Positions 62,319 through 64,000 of a stretch of DNA of 64,000 bases are shown here, piece by piece (within the stretch, counting starts at the first letter, position 1; each line of letters starts with the position of its first letter). The stretch comes from an uncultured Prevotella sp. GTDB taxonomy: Bacteria > Bacteroidota > Bacteroidia > Bacteroidales > Bacteroidaceae. The stretch is from positions 23,645 to 87,644 of the forward strand of contig CAKPYB010000012.1 in assembly GCA_934202525.1 (NCBI GenBank), read 5' to 3'. The notes beneath the pieces were generated by a model. That model did not search any database. It saw nothing but the letters and a program-made list of their open reading frames with translations, and was not told the origin of the DNA. A program made the position numbers and the translations under genes.

Positions 62319-64000
62319 TTAAAACTTGATAGTATAGCTAAATGAAGGTATTATTGGAATAAATCCCTTGTTTTTCGCCTCAAACTGCTGCGTAACCTCA
62401 TTATAGTCCACCTTGACGTACATCGAGTTGAGATGGCAATAAGCATTATAGATGCTCAAATTCCAAATGCGCTCATGTCCATGCTTGGTGACATGACGGA
62501 AATCAAATCCCAAGTCCAAGCGATGATAAGCTGGAAGCGTCAAATTATTAGGGATGGCATAGACATAAGAGGCGGAATTCCACCAATTCCTGTAATACTT
62601 GCCTTCTTGATCTGGCAAGCTTGGCAATGCCGCCAACTGGGTTGGCACCGTGGCATGATTGCCCGTGTGATAGTTCCAGACCGCAAAGCAACTCACCTTC
62701 TTGTTAAACGCATACCGCAAGGACAGATTCAACTTATGGCGGTTGTCAAACTTGTCGTAATACCAATCCTGATAGAAGTCATCATACTTTCGCTTGTTCC
62801 AAGAGAGCGTATAAGAACCACTCAAAGTCAGATGATTGGTGCGATAAGTGGCATCAGCCTCAACGCCATAGAAGAGCCCCTTGCCATCCATCACTTGCGA
62901 ATCCCAATGCTCAGCAGGCGGCTCTATGCCTACCCAACTGCTGTATTGAAGCAGATGCTTGGACAACTTATAATACCCTTCGAGCGACAGAAGCCAATGG
63001 CGGTTGGGCTGGGCATAGATTCCTGCCGCAAACTGATAAGAACGCATTGGCTTCAGATTTCGGGTAGTCGGTACCCAATAATCCGTAGGCAAGGACAAGT
63101 AGCTGTTAGAGACCTTATGCACATACTGGGTCATCTGAGTAAAGGAAGCCTTCAGCGACACCTCATTGCTCAGTTGATATTTCAGGGCAAAACGTGGGTC
63201 GATATTCAAGAAGTTCTTATTACTGATATGAAAAAGGCCCATATTGAAGCCAACATTCATACTCCAGTTGCGGTTGATATTGATTTCATCCTCTGCGTAT
63301 GCCGTCCACTCATGCGCCACATGACGATTACTACTATTCATTCGGATGGTATCAACTTGGGCTGATGCATTTCCCTCATATCCAGTATAATCCAATTTCA
63401 TAGCTGTCTGGGGGCGAAAGAGATGCATCGTATAGTCGTTTCCAAAACGGAAATGATGACGAGGGTTCGGATGGTAATCGAATGCCAGACGATAGCCCGC
63501 ATCATAAATCGTTGAGGTATAACCATGCTCCAAGTGAGTGACAGAAGTGGCATTCTCTCCCGAAGGATTGATATAACGATCATCATCCAAGGAATACAAC
63601 TTGGAACGATTATGGGAATACACCGCTGTAATGTTTGAAAAGAGTTTCGGAGAGAACAGGTAGTTCCAGTTGAGTGCAACATTAAAGTTTCCCCAATCCA
63701 GCTGCGACTTCGCCAAGTCCTTGTCATAGCTTTGGTTGGGTTGATACCCATCCGCCTTACTTTCATCAAAATCATCCTTCACGTCCCAACTGTCTTTTCC
63801 GTGATAGAGACTCAAGTCTATCTTCGAACGGTCACTGAACCGATGGGTTACCTTGGCATTCAGGTCCATGAAGTAATAGCCTATCGAAAGTTTATCGTCT
63901 GGCTCAGAGAAAGCCTTGGTCAAGGGACGGGACAGCAAATCCAACCAGGAACGGCGCATACCTATATTATAAGAGGTCTTGCCTTTCTGGATAGGTCCCT
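62319..64000 (-). CDS. TonB-dependent receptor, N-terminus outside the window
   Basis: About 560 C-terminal residues; the frame is open to the window edge (GKTSYNIGMRRSWLDLLSRP), so the first Met seen is not the start. The barrel has repeated aromatic-ended strands and a final strand ending in FSYTIKF. A DUF4249 partner and FecR follow, which suggests it belongs to the class with carboxypeptidase-like and plug domains that signals through FecR. Substrate unknown. Confidence 0.85.
   Translation of the reverse strand, partial: GPIQKGKTSYNIGMRRSWLDLLSRPLTKAFSEPDDKLSIGYYFMDLNAKVTHRFSDRSKIDLSLYHGKDSWDVKDDFDESKADGYQPNQSYDKDLAKSQLDWGNFNVALNWNYLFSPKLFSNITAVYSHNRSKLYSLDDDRYINPSGENATSVTHLEHGYTSTIYDAGYRLAFDYHPNPRHHFRFGNDYTMHLFRPQTAMKLDYTGYEGNASAQVDTIRMNSSNRHVAHEWTAYAEDEININRNWSMNVGFNMGLFHISNKNFLNIDPRFALKYQLSNEVSLKASFTQMTQYVHKVSNSYLSLPTDYWVPTTRNLKPMRSYQFAAGIYAQPNRHWLLSLEGYYKLSKHLLQYSSWVGIEPPAEHWDSQVMDGKGLFYGVEADATYRTNHLTLSGSYTLSWNKRKYDDFYQDWYYDKFDNRHKLNLSLRYAFNKKVSCFAVWNYHTGNHATVPTQLAALPSLPDQEGKYYRNWWNSASYVYAIPNNLTLPAYHRLDLGFDFRHVTKHGHERIWNLSIYNAYCHLNSMYVKVDYNEVTQQFEAKNKGFIPIIPSFSYTIKF

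Noticed and set aside
59399..64000. Complete sigma/anti-sigma/receptor signalling unit
   Set aside because: No ECF sigma gene is in the window, and the receptor's N-terminus is outside it, so an STN domain cannot be checked.

Overview
The window is a chromosomal stretch from a Bacteroidota gut-type bacterium, most like the Prevotella/Segatella group. Evidence: promoters of the Bacteroidota type (a TTTG element, 19-20 bp, then TAnnTTTG) in front of many genes; a SusC/SusD pair; FecR/DUF4974, DUF4249 and DUF4369 proteins; a fused SecDF; and moderate GC content. The genus is an inference, with no 16S to confirm it.

Layout. 1-3.1 kb: end of a FecR-like protein and a TonB-linked outer-membrane protein. 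3.2-4.5 kb: an AAA/DUF4143 ATPase (locus A). 4.5-5.8 kb: non-coding DNA with two hairpin elements. 5.8-8.4 kb: a His-rich small protein and a probable metal TonB receptor. 8.6-10 kb: AAA/DUF4143 ATPase (locus B). 10.1-25.5 kb: an ABC/efflux block (TolC, HlyD-type adaptor, two MacB-type permeases, two ATPases) flanked by two paralogous two-component systems, with an MNT-HEPN-Fic operon set into it. 25.5-26.5 kb: a transporter remnant, a long inverted repeat, a 22-bp repeat array and a 52-aa ORF. 26.6-34.1 kb: housekeeping genes (ribD, an AAA/DUF4143 ATPase at locus C, prmC, recX, comF, pyrE, SRPBCC, argH). 34.1-40.6 kb: lipoproteins, tRNA-Gly, tRNA-Leu, a YifB/ComM ATPase, a 32-aa ORF with a structured RNA, and metG. 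40.7-45 kb: an outer-membrane protein, AAA/DUF4143 ATPase locus D, and a second ATPase/nuclease-like gene. 45-50 kb: SusD and a frameshifted SusC, then an array of 22-bp-spaced palindromes. 50.4-59.2 kb: fabI, two EEP-family proteins, tRNA-Arg, secDF, rhomboid, HU and an SDR. 59.4-64 kb: a FecR / outer-membrane protein / DUF4249 / TonB-receptor operon running off the end.

The most striking unexplained structure is a repeat system tied to the AAA/DUF4143 ATPases. All four such genes are preceded by two or three direct repeats spaced by exactly 33 bp and locked at a fixed distance to the TATCTTTG promoter element. The two most similar proteins (B and C) share the same repeat sequence; the other subfamilies have their own. 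A fifth repeat-plus-promoter unit at 14.36-14.42 kb has no gene behind it. The neighbouring AAA-ATPase of another family (43.4-44.9 kb) has no such array. This looks like a cognate protein-site module (autoregulatory operator, or the recognition site of a selfish cassette). The function is inference; the repeats, spacing and positions are read directly from the sequence.
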